From Conchocele bisecta (lineage: Eukaryota; Mollusca; Bivalvia; Lucinida; Thyasiridae), in the NCBI GenBank assembly GCA_029237695.1, contig CM055272.1, positions 16,666,042 through 16,730,041 on the forward strand: a stretch of 64,000 bases of DNA. The letters are read 5' to 3'. Both the position numbers and the translations under genes were made by a program. The notes below the pieces were generated by a model. The model did not search any database. It had not been told where the DNA came from and worked only from the letters and a program-made list of their open reading frames with translations. Shown here one piece after another: positions 1-10,629 of the stretch (the first letter of the stretch is position 1; the number at the start of each line of letters is the position of its first letter).

Positions 1-48
1 ACGGATATCTTCTATATCTTGTTCGGACAAATCTCGTTTTGGTGGCAT
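1..48 (-). CDS. N-terminus of an unidentified ORF, cut by window start
   Basis: An ATG at 46-48 (minus strand) opens a frame of 16 codons beginning MPPKRDLSEQDIEDIR that runs off the window. A TATA-like box lies about 20 nt upstream, as for two other ORFs of the same virus-like element. I do not recognise the product. It may be a further gene of the element that carries the DNA polymerase pseudogene. Confidence 0.35.
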   Translation of the reverse strand, partial: MPPKRDLSEQDIEDIR

Positions 49-68
49 ATTGTTTTGTAGGCAACAGC

Positions 69-80
69 TATATAAATATA
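69..80 (-). promoter_or_regulatory. TATA-like box upstream of edge ORF
   Basis: The sequence tatataaatata precedes the minus-strand ATG at 48. A tttgta/caaaaca-type stretch lies between box and ATG. The same pairing (tatataaata plus ttgttttgta) occurs at 4356-4375, upstream of the 132-codon ORF. This suggests a shared promoter design of one element; inferred from sequence only. Confidence 0.35.
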
Positions 81-117
81 TTTTGCCCAATGTTCAACAT
101 GATTTGCTTAGGTAAAA

Positions 118-335
118 CCAGGCATACTAGCACCACAACTAGGCCTACGAGCACCACGCCCAGGCATACCAGCACCACACCTCTGCATACCAGCACCACG
201 CCCAGGCATACCAGCACCACGCCCAGGCATACCAGCACCACACCTAGGCATACTAGTACCACAACTAGGCTTACTCGTTACCAGGCCTAGGCTTACTCGT
301 ACCACGCCCAGGCATACCAGTACCACAACTAGGTT
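118..335. repeat. 21-bp tandem repeat (about 10 copies)
   Basis: Degenerate units of the form aggcataccagcaccacgcc repeat head to tail every 21 bp. Because the period is a multiple of three, the + strand reads as a Thr/Pro-rich heptad (HTSTTPR-like) and the minus strand as a Val/Cys/Leu-rich heptad. No start context or homology supports translation, so I treat it as a minisatellite. Confidence 0.85.
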
Positions 336-604
336 AGCCCTGAGTTAGATTCAAAATTTATAACTGGATTATCTAGAGAAATTGGCCAAAACCTATAGAA
401 AGCGCTACCAAGGTTTCGGCTACCTTTTTTAGTAGCTGCACCACCGGTTTCTACATTGTATATAGGTGTTGAAAATAAAAATATGCGCTTTCTTCAAATA
501 TGTATTGGATTTATTCGACTGTGGCTCTAGCAGGTTTGCTTGGTGCTGTGTTCAAATTATCCTAATAGAAAGACCCCCCCCCCCTGTAATTCAACCAGAT
601 ATAA

Positions 605-736
605 TTAACCCCTCGTACTGCCGGAGATATGGATTAATTCGCCATCTTTTCGAACTGTTTTATTAATGCTTTCAACAAGTGGGCTCATCATTGAATCTTT
701 ACAAATTTCAACAGGTTTTGCTTTCACGGTTTCCAT
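605..736 (-). CDS. Small ORF (43 aa) in virus-like element, unknown function
   Basis: The ATG at 734-736 opens 43 codons starting METVKAKPVEICKDSMMSPL and stops at 605-607. It follows an A/T-only stretch (about 740-770) that could serve as a core promoter, as in the neighbouring small ORFs. I do not recognise the product, and the ORF could be fortuitous. Confidence 0.3.
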   Translation of the reverse strand: METVKAKPVEICKDSMMSPLVESINKTVRKDGELIHISGSTRG

Positions 737-791
737 TAAATATATTTAATATTATAATTATTTATTTCCAATTGTGAATTAATGTTAGACA

Positions 792-820
792 TTTATATAT
801 ATATATATATATATATATAA
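792..820. repeat. (AT)n microsatellite
   Basis: About 14 AT dinucleotides end six bases before the ATG at 826. This may be a simple repeat or a slipped TATA region of the small + strand ORF. Confidence 0.8.
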
Positions 821-825
821 AAACC

Positions 826-954
826 ATGCCTAAATCGGTTATTACGCAGGAAGCGCTGATAGATATTTTGCAGTCCCGTGGAATTGTTCCTGCCTATGAA
901 GTTAGAAAGAAGCACCATATTGGTCCCAAACGCTACAGATCTGTGGAAATATGA
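826..954 (+). CDS. Small ORF (42 aa) in virus-like element, unknown function
   Basis: The frame begins MPKSVITQEALIDILQSRG, has 42 codons and ends with TGA at 952-954. It starts directly after an AT tract and is convergent with the polymerase pseudogene. The basic C-terminal half (RKKHHIGPKRYR) suggests nucleic-acid contact, but I recognise no family. Confidence 0.35.
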   Translation: MPKSVITQEALIDILQSRGIVPAYEVRKKHHIGPKRYRSVEI

Positions 955-1095
955 TAAATTTATCATGGGGACTTTCTAGAGATAATTGGCCAAAACGGCC
1001 CCGGAAACCCGTGATAAGCCCCCCGTTGGAAGACCTGAGGTGTGTAAGATACCTTCAAAAATTGAACAGGCTGCATAATTTTATTTCATGAAAGT

Positions 1096-3827
1096 TTAAA
1101 GGGGTTCTGTATGTATCCCATCTTCTGAAACCCTTCTCTTATCGTAGTAAGCGGACAGTCCTAATTTGTTTTGGGTATATGTTTTCATAACACCATTTCT
1201 CATTTTAAACCCTCTGTTTGTTCCTCTATCCGTTCCAACCTGGTGTAGTGCCTACATATACCTTCTCCATGTGAGAGGATTTTGCCGGGCAGATAACCCC
1301 TTCGCTGAATGTTTTACTTGGGTTGTGTCTACTTTTTCAACCACATAACACTTGCTGCATAGTGCGATTGCACGATCTCCTTGGAACTCTGTTTTGAATA
1401 GCCCTGGTTCTCTATTACTCCATTTATCCCAAGCTAACCATTCTTTTTTATGTTTTTTGAAATCCTCCACCATTTCTAGTTTTATCATTCCATCCAGCTC
1501 TCCACTTCATGCTAACCCCCATATACAAACTATCAGTATCCATCTGTATTAGTTCAAAATCTGCTCTATCTACGTATTTATCCATAAAATCGTAATAAAA
1601 TTCTAACATTCTTAGTTTTGCGTATTGGTATACAGCAATCCCACAGTGAAATGGACGAGTCATATTGGCATTTACTTTTCTTGAGGATATTTCGTAAGAA
1701 TCTCCTATTTCCTCTAAATCATCGAAATACGCTGATCTTAAAGCTTTGTCCACACATTTTTCATCTTTTGTATACGTTGTGTTGAGGTGTTTTTCGAGGG
1801 ATTCTATCATTTTCCCGCAACATGAGTTACCTAATAGTTTCATTATATCCGCAATTGGGGACTTGGAGCTATCAACATCTCCGGATCTCCTGGCTGAAGT
1901 AACTTCTTTAACAAACCATTCAAAGGGCTTACCTGCTGTATAATTTATTACTCTGTAAATCCCTGTAATTTCTAAACCATGCTTCAAATACCATTTTAAT
2001 AATGGGGCAAATAGTAATACTTTTTTAGCAGACATTGCACCTACTAGTTTTCTGCCATCTCCTCTTGCATGGTTAGTTTCTTGTAAATACTGTAACATCT
2101 TCTCTGGAACTTCCTCCTCCTCTACAATCCTATTTATAAATATTGGGGACATGTCCGAAAACATCTCTTTTAAACCGCTGGGAACCTCTATATCTACTTC
2201 AGCAAAGCCAAACCACTTACCATTTAAAACCGCCTTGGAAAACTTATTTATTTTAATAGGGTCGTGAGGGCTGCTTTCCTCGTGTAGTTTCCCTTCGCCA
2301 CATGGCATATGTTTGCTTAATGTTGATAAATATAGGGCGTTTGCATCAAAACCAAGTACGGCTTCGCAAAGCTTTCCATTTCCATCTGGGGCTGACCTAA
2401 TTCTCGTAACACCTGCTTCTACATATCTTGTAAACACAATTGACGGACCTCCAACTAATGCTCCTTTTAACATTTCATATATTATACTAACACTTATTGG
2501 GACATGTTCGTTTATAAACTCTAAATCTTTAGTGGGGTTACGCTTTTCTTTACTTCCGTCTAAATATGCTTCAAAATCGTATACAATATGATATGGGTAA
2601 ATCACTGTAGGAGGCTTTTCGAGTTCCTTTACATCCTCAGGTTTACAAATTGCATCATACTCGCATTCAAAAATAGTTACTAATTTACACTTACCCTCAA
2701 TTGCTTCGTCTCTCTCGTTGGATCTTCTAAGCTTATTTTTATAATCTTTACAATGTTTGGGACACCCGTGCCAATAACAGCGTGAAATTGATAAACTGTA
2801 TCAGTCTCGGGGCAATACCATCAACTGGGGCACCAGCGATTATTCTTTCTCCGCCGTGACCGCATACTGCAGTGTGAATATGGGGCCCTGGTAAAGATTT
2901 TATCCAACTGATCGATTTCTTGCTACAATCTGGGTTTTGGTTATAGAAAGCTTTTTCGAACGCTGATAGTGGGCGATCTATTTTTTTCTCCTTTACACGA
3001 TACTTTTGTTAATCCCTTCATACAAGTCAATGCGTGCCTGGTTAAATTGCTGGACTTTGTAAAGCGTTGTTTGCAGTCGAAGCAACAATAATTGTTTTCA
3101 GAGGCTTTATTCATATCCGTAATAAGGAAGGCGTGATCGTTATAGATACCTATTTTCATCTTTTTATTACCAATCTTGTCGTAATGAGCCCGCTACTTTT
3201 CTTAAAATACCATGTTCCCTCTTCTGTAGGTTTGTACGCATCAATACCTATTTTAAAACACTCTTCTATTTTCTTGATATCTCCAAATAGTATGGGGCCT
3301 TCTGGTTTCGGTAATTTATGGGTTTTACAAAACTGTAAATATTGCTGCTGGAGCTCTTTGGTCAATGTTAAACACCTATCAGCCCTAAGCTTCGAAGTGT
3401 GGAGGGCCAAGCATCTAAATAAAACAAATGATCATCATTGAAACTATCCAGGGGCTTCATCCCTTTCTTATAACGCAACCACTCAGGCATTTGACCTCCT
3501 GCCACTTTTTCAGATTGCATTCCAGCATCACCTTTAGGCATTTTATTTAAAGCTGTTCCATATACTATTTTAACGCTAACACCCATCCATCTTACAAACC
3601 TCCATTTTGTACTTGGCCTATCTATTTTATCTATGCTCTTCTTGTTTATTAATCCACTCTTCAACCTCATTGTAACCCCTAAACCACGGACTTCCGGATA
3701 AATTTTTATAAAATACCAACGTTGTCGGCTTTCCTCTCGCATCTCTCTCCTCTTGGTGAATTAATTTGTAAGAAAAAGAGAATCTTAGGTAAAAACTGTC
3801 GGTTAACAAAGGCTCTAACTCGCCCAT
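1096..3827 (-). pseudogene. Protein-primed family B DNA polymerase, frameshifted and internally deleted
   Basis: Read right to left. An N-terminal region (about 3827-3160) includes a segment resembling the N-terminal part of invertebrate virus-like polymerases. It is followed by a C2H2-like Cys/His segment (about 3120-3040) and a Cys/His motif of the type YWHGCPK (about 2780). The polymerase core then shows an exonuclease motif YDFEAYLD (about 2585), palm motif A FDANALYLS (about 2330), motif B KLLGNSCCG (about 1830) and motif C DTDSLY (about 1535). A conserved C-terminal region ends at a TAA (1096-1098). Frames change near 3400, 2980, 2820, 2790 and 1480, and most of the exonuclease domain between motif ExoI and the palm is missing. 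The gene is therefore dead. Such polymerases occur in Polintons/Mavericks and adintoviruses; no integrase or capsid gene is visible in the window. Confidence 0.85.
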
Positions 3828-3936
3828 TATCCTTTTGCTGTTATTTATTTGAAGTTTTCTTTTCAGGGTTATTGTAGTTATCCTACGCCCTTTTACTATT
3901 TCTTTTTCTTTTTGTTTATAATCTTCTATATTTCGC

Positions 3937-4335
3937 TTACCTTCCTATTAACTGTTGTAATAAACGCGCTTTCTGCACTCGTTTTTGAGGTTTGCCGATG
4001 TTCCTGCTTCTAAGACTGAGGGAAGCCTCATCAGCTATATTCTGTGCTATCTTTTCTATATTCTTTTTTTCCACCCCCTTAAATACCCGCCGAGACATTG
4101 CACGAGCCATTCTTTTCATAAATTCATCATTTTTTTCCTTATTTATTAGTGTAGTTAACCCCCTTTCCCTTAACCTGTTTGAAAAAGGTGTACCCATTCT
4201 TATTAATTCTGACCTTAATTCCCGAATCCTAGGAGAAGAACTTTTAGATGGTTTTACATCCCTTTTATCGCTAATCCTTGTGCGAGTTAACTTAGGGCGA
4301 GGCGCTCTCGTAACTTTTTTACGTATATCTGTCAT
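3937..4335 (-). CDS. Basic 132-aa protein next to PolB, unknown function
   Basis: An intact ORF of 132 codons starts at the ATG at 4333-4335 (MTDIRKKVTRAPRPK). An upstream in-frame ATG at 4395 lies 5' of the TATA-like box, so the downstream start is preferred. The protein is Lys/Arg-rich throughout, with no Cys cluster, signal peptide or membrane segment. It is 110 nt upstream of and codirectional with the polymerase pseudogene. A DNA-binding or virion-associated role is possible, but I recognise no family. Its intactness contrasts with the decayed polymerase. Confidence 0.6.
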   Translation of the reverse strand: MTDIRKKVTRAPRPKLTRTRISDKRDVKPSKSSSPRIRELRSELIRMGTPFSNRLRERGLTTLINKEKNDEFMKRMARAMSRRVFKGVEKKNIEKIAQNIADEASLSLRSRNIGKPQKRVQKARLLQQLIGR

Positions 4336-4365
4336 TTTTCTCAATCGTGGAAATTTATTGTTTTG

Positions 4366-4375
4366 TATATAAATA
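4366..4375 (-). promoter_or_regulatory. TATA-like box of the 132-aa ORF
   Basis: The sequence tatataaata lies 30 nt upstream of the ATG at 4335, next to ttgttttg. The arrangement matches that at 48-80, which supports a common promoter type in this element. Confidence 0.4.
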
Positions 4376-4395
4376 CCTGTATGGCTTATGTTCAA

Positions 4396-5341
4396 TAGGG
4401 TGTTTTTTCATGTTTGACAATTAATTCATTATAACACCTCATATAGAAGACACATATTTTGTCGGGGCTAGGGGGCTTTCTGCTAGTTTTCTCGTGTTAA
4501 AATCCGTGGCAAATCTGTACTGGTTTCAACTACCCTATTTCAACTACCAGGCTATAGCAGCTCCACATACGATTGTGATGGGTAGCCGAAACCGCTGCAA
4601 CATTTTGTATGACATTTTATTTTTTACTGTGGGTTGTATTTATTTCGCTTTAAATTAACATAACATTTTACTATTTTTGGTACCTATGGGGCTACCCACT
4701 GCGTTTCCCCCACACTTCGCGGTAACGAACTGACACGTTTAGAGAGCATTAAACCAAACTAAAGTCATTGGTTAGGGTTTTGAGCCAGAACCGGCTTTAA
4801 CCTGAGCCCAAAACGGATCTAATTTCTACAAAATTAATTCAACTACATAACACTGGTGGAAATTTGGATGAGGTTTTCAACTACTTTTGATTTGAGCCAG
4901 AACCGCTATTTACCTTGACATGCAACTGGAGGCTAAAATCCATCCCCAAATTACAATTAATTCAACTACATAACACTGGTCCCCAAATGGATGAGGTTTC
5001 GACTACTTGAGCCAAACACATGCGTACCCACCCATCTAGGTCCCCCAATATTGTTAACTATTATTTAATCCATGCGTACCCACCTAGGTTAAAATAAGGA
5101 CCCTGTAGGTGTACGTTATAAACTGGTTATGAAAATACTAAACACCATAGACCGCTTATAACGATGACACGATTCCAGATATTTATATACCTAATGACTA
5201 ACAAGGGCTCACGCATTTTATATGAGGGAATATTAAAAGTGGTCCAGAACCGCCATTCCCTTATACTACAGTATGATATTTTATTTTTACTGTGGGTTGT
5301 ATTTATTTCGCTTTAAATTAACACAAAATTTTACTATTTTT
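4396..5341. repeat. Noncoding region with two direct-repeat pairs
   Basis: A block of about 110 bp containing gagccagaaccg and aattcaactacataacactg occurs at about 4778-4890 and again at 4898-5010. A second unit containing ctgtgggttgtatttatttc occurs at 4608-4672 and 5274-5341. The latter is followed at 4673 by ggtacctatggggctaccc, which reappears only at 7285, so the right copy has been split by an insertion. No coding signal is seen. Confidence 0.75.
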
Positions 5342-7284
5342 AGCCAGGTTTTTTGAAAAAAAATCCAGGCTATTGGATTGGCGAAAGCCGGGCGGGCGGG
5401 CGGCGGGCGGCGGGCGGCGGGCGGCGGCGGGCGGCGGGCGGCGTCCACAATCAATGTTAAGTTTTCGTGTTTGAGTCCATTTCTTTGTTACTGTACCACC
5501 TAGGACCACCAAACTTTCACAGCTTCATAATCAAGGGGTGCCCACCACATATCACTATCCAACATGTTACTTTTTTTTTAATTTCACCCATTTTTTCCGC
5601 GTAGTCGACTTAGCCATTTTCAATGTTAAGTTTTCGCGTTTACAATGTTAAGTTTTCGTGTTTAAGTCCATTTCATTTGGTACTGTACCACCTAGGACCA
5701 CCCCAAACTTTCACAGCTACATAATCAAGGGGTACCCACCACATATCACTATCCAACATGTTACTTTTTTTTTTAACTTCACCCATTTTTTCCGCGCAGT
5801 CGACTTAGCCATTTTCAATGTTAAGTTTTCGCGTTTACAATGTTAAGGTTTCGTGTTTAAGTCCATTTCTTTGGTACTGTACCACTTAGGACCACCAAAC
5901 TTTCACAGCTTCATAACCAAGGGGTGCCTACCACATACAACTATCCAACATGTGACCATTTTTTTACCTTCACCTATTATTTCTACGTAATTGACTTAGC
6001 CATTTTCAACGTTAACTTTTTAACGTACGTCTGGTTAAAGTTTTTTGGTTAAAACTTTTTTGTTATACTATATCTCTGCAACTGCTTCGCCCAATACCTT
6101 GATACTTCATCATGGGTGTTTATCATCATTGTCGCACCTTCGCTTGCGGAAAGCGGCGATCCTGTGCCAATGTCAAGTCAAATTACTTTGAATTTTTTTG
6201 TTAAAGTTTTTTCGTGTACTATATCTCTGCAACTGCTTCACCCAATACCTTGATACTTCACATGGGTGTTTTATCATCATTGTCGCACCTGCTTGCGGAA
6301 AGCGCGATTCTGTGCCCATGTCAAGGTCAAATTACTTTGAATTTTTTTGTTAAAGTACGTGTACTATATCTCTGCAACTGCTTCACCAATACCTTGATTA
6401 CTTCACATGGGTGTTTTATCATCATTGTCGCACCTGCTTGCGGATAGCGCGATTCTGTGCCAATGGGGTCAAGGGTCAATTACTTTGAATTTTTTTGTTA
6501 AAGTATTTTCGTGTACTATATCTCTGCAACTGCTTCACCCAATACCTTGATACTTCACATGGGTGTTTATCTCATTGTCGCACCTGCTTGCGGAAAGCGC
6601 GATCCTGTGCCAATGTCAAGGTCAAATTACTTTGAATTTTTTTGTTAAAGTTTTTTCGTGTACTATATCTCTGCAACTGCTTCACCCAATACCTTGATAC
6701 ATCACATGGGTGTTTATCATCATTGTTGCACCTGCTTGCGGAAAGCGCGATCCTGTACCCAATGTCAAGGTCAAATTACTTTGAATGTTTTTGTTAAAGT
6801 TTTTTCGTGTACTATATCTCTGCAACTGCTTCACCCAATACCTTGATACTTCACATGGGTGTTTATCATCATTGTCGCACCTGCTTGCGGAAAGCGCGAT
6901 CCTGTGCCCTATGTCAAGTTCAAATTACTTTGAATTTTTTTGTTAAAGTTTTTTCGTGTACTATATCTCTGCAACTGCTTCACCCAGTACCTTGATACTT
7001 CACATGGGTGTTTATCATCATTGTCACACCTGCTTGCGGAAAGTGCGATATCGTCGGCATTTTGGCATACGTCCGTCCGTCCGTTCGTCCGTGTGTCCGG
7101 TTAAAGTTTTTTGGTTAAAGTTTTTCCATCTACTATATCTATTTTTTTAGTGTCCATGCCTCGCCCCAAGGCGCGACATGCAGGCCACGGCCATCTAGTC
7201 TACAAAAAGTGGGTATAATTATGTTATCCAAGTGTCTATGCTTGGAAAAAACCTGGCCTTCGTGGCTTTGCCTCGTTTCTTGTT
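5342..7284 (-). mobile_element. Helentron-like non-autonomous element (HINE/pearl-type), copy 1
   Basis: Order on +: a terminal segment agccaggtttttt; a GGC-rich tract (5390-5442); about three units of a 180-190-bp repeat (5442-6005); about seven units of a 149-bp repeat (6010-7040) with tgcaactgcttcaccca; a CGTC microsatellite (7070-7098); and a conserved tail ending cctcgtttcttgtt. The motif ccaggtttttt recurs inverted about 27 nt inside the right end, giving asymmetric inverted repeats. The empty site at 4673 shows insertion after a T run with no long duplication. This layout matches bivalve pearl/HINE elements. Short ORFs within the 149-bp units are repeat artefacts. Confidence 0.6.
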
Positions 7285-7469
7285 GGTACCTATGGGGCTA
7301 CCCACTGCTTTCAATTCGTCCCCCACACTTCGCGGTAACGAACTGACTCCCTATATACTACTACGGAAATTACCGTCTGCTGTTTTTCATTTTTAGCTCG
7401 ACTATTCGAAGAATAGTTACTTAGAGCTTATGTAGTCACCCCGGCGTCGGCGTCATGTCATCTTCACGC

Positions 7470-8270
7470 CTTGGTTAAGGTTTTTATTCAAGCTTGTATA
7501 TGGAATACTACTGGCCCTACACCCACCATACTTGCACAACTTCATCTCCTAGTGATGTACATCAATAACCCCTGATCTATATTTGACCGTGACCTACATT
7601 TCCTCTTGAATTACTTAGTTAATTCTCCTTGGTGAAGGTTTTTAGTCAAGCTTGTAAATGGAATACTCCTGGCCCTACACCAACCATACTTGGAAAACTT
7701 CATCTCCTAGTGATGTACATCAACAACCCCTGACCTATATTTGACCTTCACCTACATTTAAACTTTATTTATTTTACAACGCTTACAAACAAGCGCGAGA
7801 GCACTTATACAAATGCTTTCGTTGGCACAGATGAAGGTGTAAGGGCGGTCATTAATATGGGAGGAAACCGGAGAACCCGGAGGAAACCCACTTGTCCGAT
7901 CTGGCGACCACCATACCATCTCACATACTGCCCTGGCCGAGGATCGAACCCGGTGCCACATTGGTGAGAAGCGCGCTCGTTACCGATTGCGCCAACCGGA
8001 CCTACATTTAACCTTGAATTACTTAGTTAATTCCCCTTGGTTAAGGTTTTTATTCAACCTTGGTTAAGGTTTTTAGTCAAGCTTGTACATGGAATACTAT
8101 TGTGCATACAGACACCATACTTGGAAAACTTCATCTCCTAGTGATGTACATCAATAACCCCTGACCTATATCTGACATTGACCTACATTTAACCTTGAAT
8201 TACTTGCTTAATTTCCCTTGGTTGAGGTTTTTAGTCAACCTTGGTTAAGGTTTTTATGCAGGCCTCGGCC
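7470..8270. repeat. About 155-bp tandem repeat array, interrupted by a SINE
   Basis: Units contain aaggtttttattcaagcttg, ctggccctac, cttcatctcctagtgatgtac and cctgacctatatttgacc. At least four units are visible. The array is split by SINE-2 at 7762-7999 with a clean target duplication. No coding potential is seen. Confidence 0.75.
7762..7999 (-). mobile_element. tRNA-derived SINE (SINE-2), minus strand
   Basis: On the minus strand the head reads as a tRNA-like promoter with A-box-like ggcgcaatcggtaacgagc and B box gggttcgatcc, then a body with gtttcctccgggttctcc. The element is flanked by a perfect 12-bp duplication acctacatttaa (7750-7761 and 8000-8011), the expected trace of target-primed retroposition. 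Confidence 0.8.
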
Positions 8271-8303
8271 ACCTTGTTTGTCAAGCTATGTGTACATCGA
8301 CAA

Positions 8304-8497
8304 CCCTCGTAGTCGAGCTATGCTGTTCTCCTACAGCTCTTGTTGCTTTAATTCTTAACAAAAAACTGGTTTTGACAGCACATGAGAATCGTCTCCACTG
8401 GAGACGATTCTCAAGTGCTGTCAAAACCAGGCTATTTTCGAGAAATATTGAAAATAAAACATTTCCAGCAGACGACAACATTTCAGCGTAGTAAGGG
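8304..8497. mobile_element. MITE-B variant, palindromic
   Basis: The arms carry tttgacagcac and the centre gaatcgtctcc...ggagacgattc. The right end is gtaaggg followed by TTAA; the left end is diverged. The core hairpin resembles that of families D and F more than standard B copies. Confidence 0.65.
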
Positions 8498-8572
8498 TTA
8501 AGTCACGCCGACATTGAGTGTACCGCCATAAAGGTGAACGCTATGCACAACTGAAAGGGACAGGTTTGGAGC

Positions 8573-8778
8573 ACAGGTGGAAGACTCGGACCTATGACAC
8601 CAAAAAAATGCCTATTAAAAAAAATCCCATTACCCCACCCACTTGGTCTCTTACAGTACATAACGTTAATTAACGTTATGTACTGTAGCTGTACTGTACG
8701 AGACCAAGTGGGTGGGGTAATGGGATTTTTTTTAAAAGGCATTTTTTTGGTGTCATAGGTCCGAGTCTTCCACCTGTG
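8573..8778. mobile_element. MITE-G, palindromic
   Basis: Inverted arms start caggtggaagactcgg, continue through tcccattaccccacccactt and meet at an AT-rich loop with repeated gttaa/ttaac (about 8660-8680). Confidence 0.8.
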
Positions 8779-8892
8779 GTTTGGAGGTGCTTTGGAGGTG
8801 CTTTTGGGAGGGATAATAGTGGGGTCGCACGACGAGATTGATAGTCATTCGTGGGAATTTAAATGCTGCTCGGTACACTAAGGAGATCCTTT

Positions 8893-9323
8893 TTTGGCTG
8901 TGATAATGTAATGAATCAGTATAATAATTCTGCATACTTTTAATCATCAAATATATGCAGTCGTTAGTTCGATCGATCTATATGACAAAATGCATTTTGG
9001 GAAAAATAAATGATTTTATTCAGTCAACACAGTGCGTATGTGCCGTGAAACACGGTGCTGTGAAACAACTTTGATAGCCAGTCAATACTATTTTTGCATT
9101 TTGCAGCCATTTGTAGGTGTTGACGGGATAAATAGAATAGTAGGTTAGTGCCGTGAATGGGAAAAAATATCTGGCGCGGCACGCAAACGGGATGTGCTCG
9201 GCAGAGCCTCGCCCATCCCGTTTCCTGAGCCTTGCCAGATATTTTTTCCCATTCACGGCACTAACCTACTATTCTCTATACTCCCTCATATACTTTGCAA
9301 TTTTGATGAAATCGACTACTGGC
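8893..9323. mobile_element. MITE-A right half, interrupted by MITE-L type palindrome
   Basis: MITE-A sequence (ggctgtgataatgtaat...aaataaatgatt) runs to 9016 and resumes at 9280 with actccctc...gactactg. The insertion at about 9017-9279 is itself palindromic, with arms gtaggttagtgccgtgaatg and an inner atctggcgcggcacg/cttgccagat hairpin. Confidence 0.7.
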
Positions 9324-10060
9324 ATCAGGTCCGGTTATGCTAATTTCAGGGCTGAATATTTTGTTATGTAAATATTCCGTTCTGATTTTGGGATCCCCCA
9401 CCCCCATGTATCATCCGTAGACTAACACCTAAGAAACCTTGATACCTTCTTTATTAGTCCTCGTATCTTTATACAGTTTGGGATTATAAGTGCCCAAATG
9501 CCTATTACGTCCATCCCAGTTAAAAATTTAAACATACGTCAGTGGGTGGCAGGTGCTAGCACGCGATGGGTAATTTAGCGATCGGGGTTCATCCTTACCG
9601 GAATCCCGACTGGAGACCTGGTTTGGCCCTCACATACGTCTTTTCATATTTCTCGTGGGTAGTAGGTGGGAGCATGTGATGGGTAATTTAACAATCGGGG
9701 TTCATCCTTAACGGAATTCCGACGGGAGACCTGGTTTGGCCCTCACATACGTCTTTGGCATTTTGTATGCGACAGTTGAATCTGGTTATACCCCTTATGT
9801 GAGTATTACGATTATTCGTAATCTTATTTGAGGGGAAGAAGCCAAGTGACTTTGGTGTGGTATGGACCTGGCACCAGGTCAGGTTATTCTAATTTCAGGG
9901 CTGAATATCTTTTTCTCGATGTAAATATTCTGTTCTGATTTTGGGATTTTTTCCCCAATGCAGCAGGTTAAAACGGGATCGAACCCGTTTGCCCGGCCTT
10001 ACATGACCTTAGCTGTTGATAGGCCGTTAAACACCAATAAACAAACTACGTGCATCCCAG
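9324..10060 (-). mobile_element. Two to three SINE-1 copies/fragments
   Basis: A 3' fragment lies at 9324-9400, a 5' fragment at about 9537-9640 and a near full copy at about 9655-10060. The full copy starts gtgggtag, contains cggggttcatcctta and tggtttggccctcacatac, and ends ggccgttaaacaccaataaacaaac. Sense, judged from the A/C-rich tail, is the + strand here. Confidence 0.65.
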
Positions 10061-10196
10061 TTAAAAATTGAAACATTTGTAAGACTTAAATTTTTCTTCT
10101 TTTTTCATAAACTTGCAACATGCTGTCCTACCCTGATCTGAGTTAACCCGCTGTGGTCACGTCTCTATATGGCCATAGCTGTTGTTGGCACATTAT

Positions 10197-10402
10197 CCCT
10201 TCGAATGTGGGAACCGAAAATAGTCGTCTGCTGTTAATTCATATTTTGACTTTTCTCTCAGTAAAAACATGGTTTGGCAGCATTTTAGAATCATTTCCAT
10301 TGGAAATGATTCTAAAGTGCTGCCAAACCAAGTTTTTGATGAGAAAAATGGAAAATAAAAAATATTCAGCAGACGACACTAATTAATTCAGCATTGTAAG
10401 GG
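10197..10402. mobile_element. MITE-B immediately upstream of the XPNPEP1 start exon
   Basis: Palindromic arms (gtcgtctgctg, acatggtttggcagca) flank the centre gaatcatttcc...ggaaatgattc. The ends are ccctt and aaggg, with degraded TTAA flanks. The element ends 46 nt before the ATG at 10449, so any local promoter or upstream splice acceptor abuts it. Confidence 0.75.
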
Positions 10403-10448
10403 TTAGCCCATTCAATTTCACTTTTACACTGCCAGACAATCAGGGAGA

Positions 10449-10629
10449 ATGACGTGTAAGAACACTACAGCGATACTGTCACGACTGCGGGCGTTGATGA
10501 AGGACTCCACGTACGTGCCGGGGCCGCTGCACGCCTACATCGTCACGTCGGGCGACGCGCACCAGAGTGAATACATTGCCCCCTGTGACTGTCGCCGTGC
10601 CTTCGTCACCGGCTTTGATGGCTCGGGTG
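10449..10629 (+). CDS. XPNPEP1: XPNPEP1 coding exon 1
   Basis: Codes [20 protein letters not shown] through [18 protein letters not shown] to FDGSG and ends in phase 1 before gtatgt. A possible acceptor (ctgccag, ending 10435) just upstream would allow a separate 5' UTR exon. Confidence 0.95.

Noticed and set aside
39..290. Thr/Pro-rich mucin-like ORF
   Set aside because: It is created by a 21-bp tandem repeat whose period is divisible by three; there is no signal peptide or flanking coding sequence.
6214..7150. Series of 62-77-codon frames beginning [12 protein letters not shown]
   Set aside because: They repeat every 149 bp in the Helentron-like core array; identical starts come from the repeat, not from genes.
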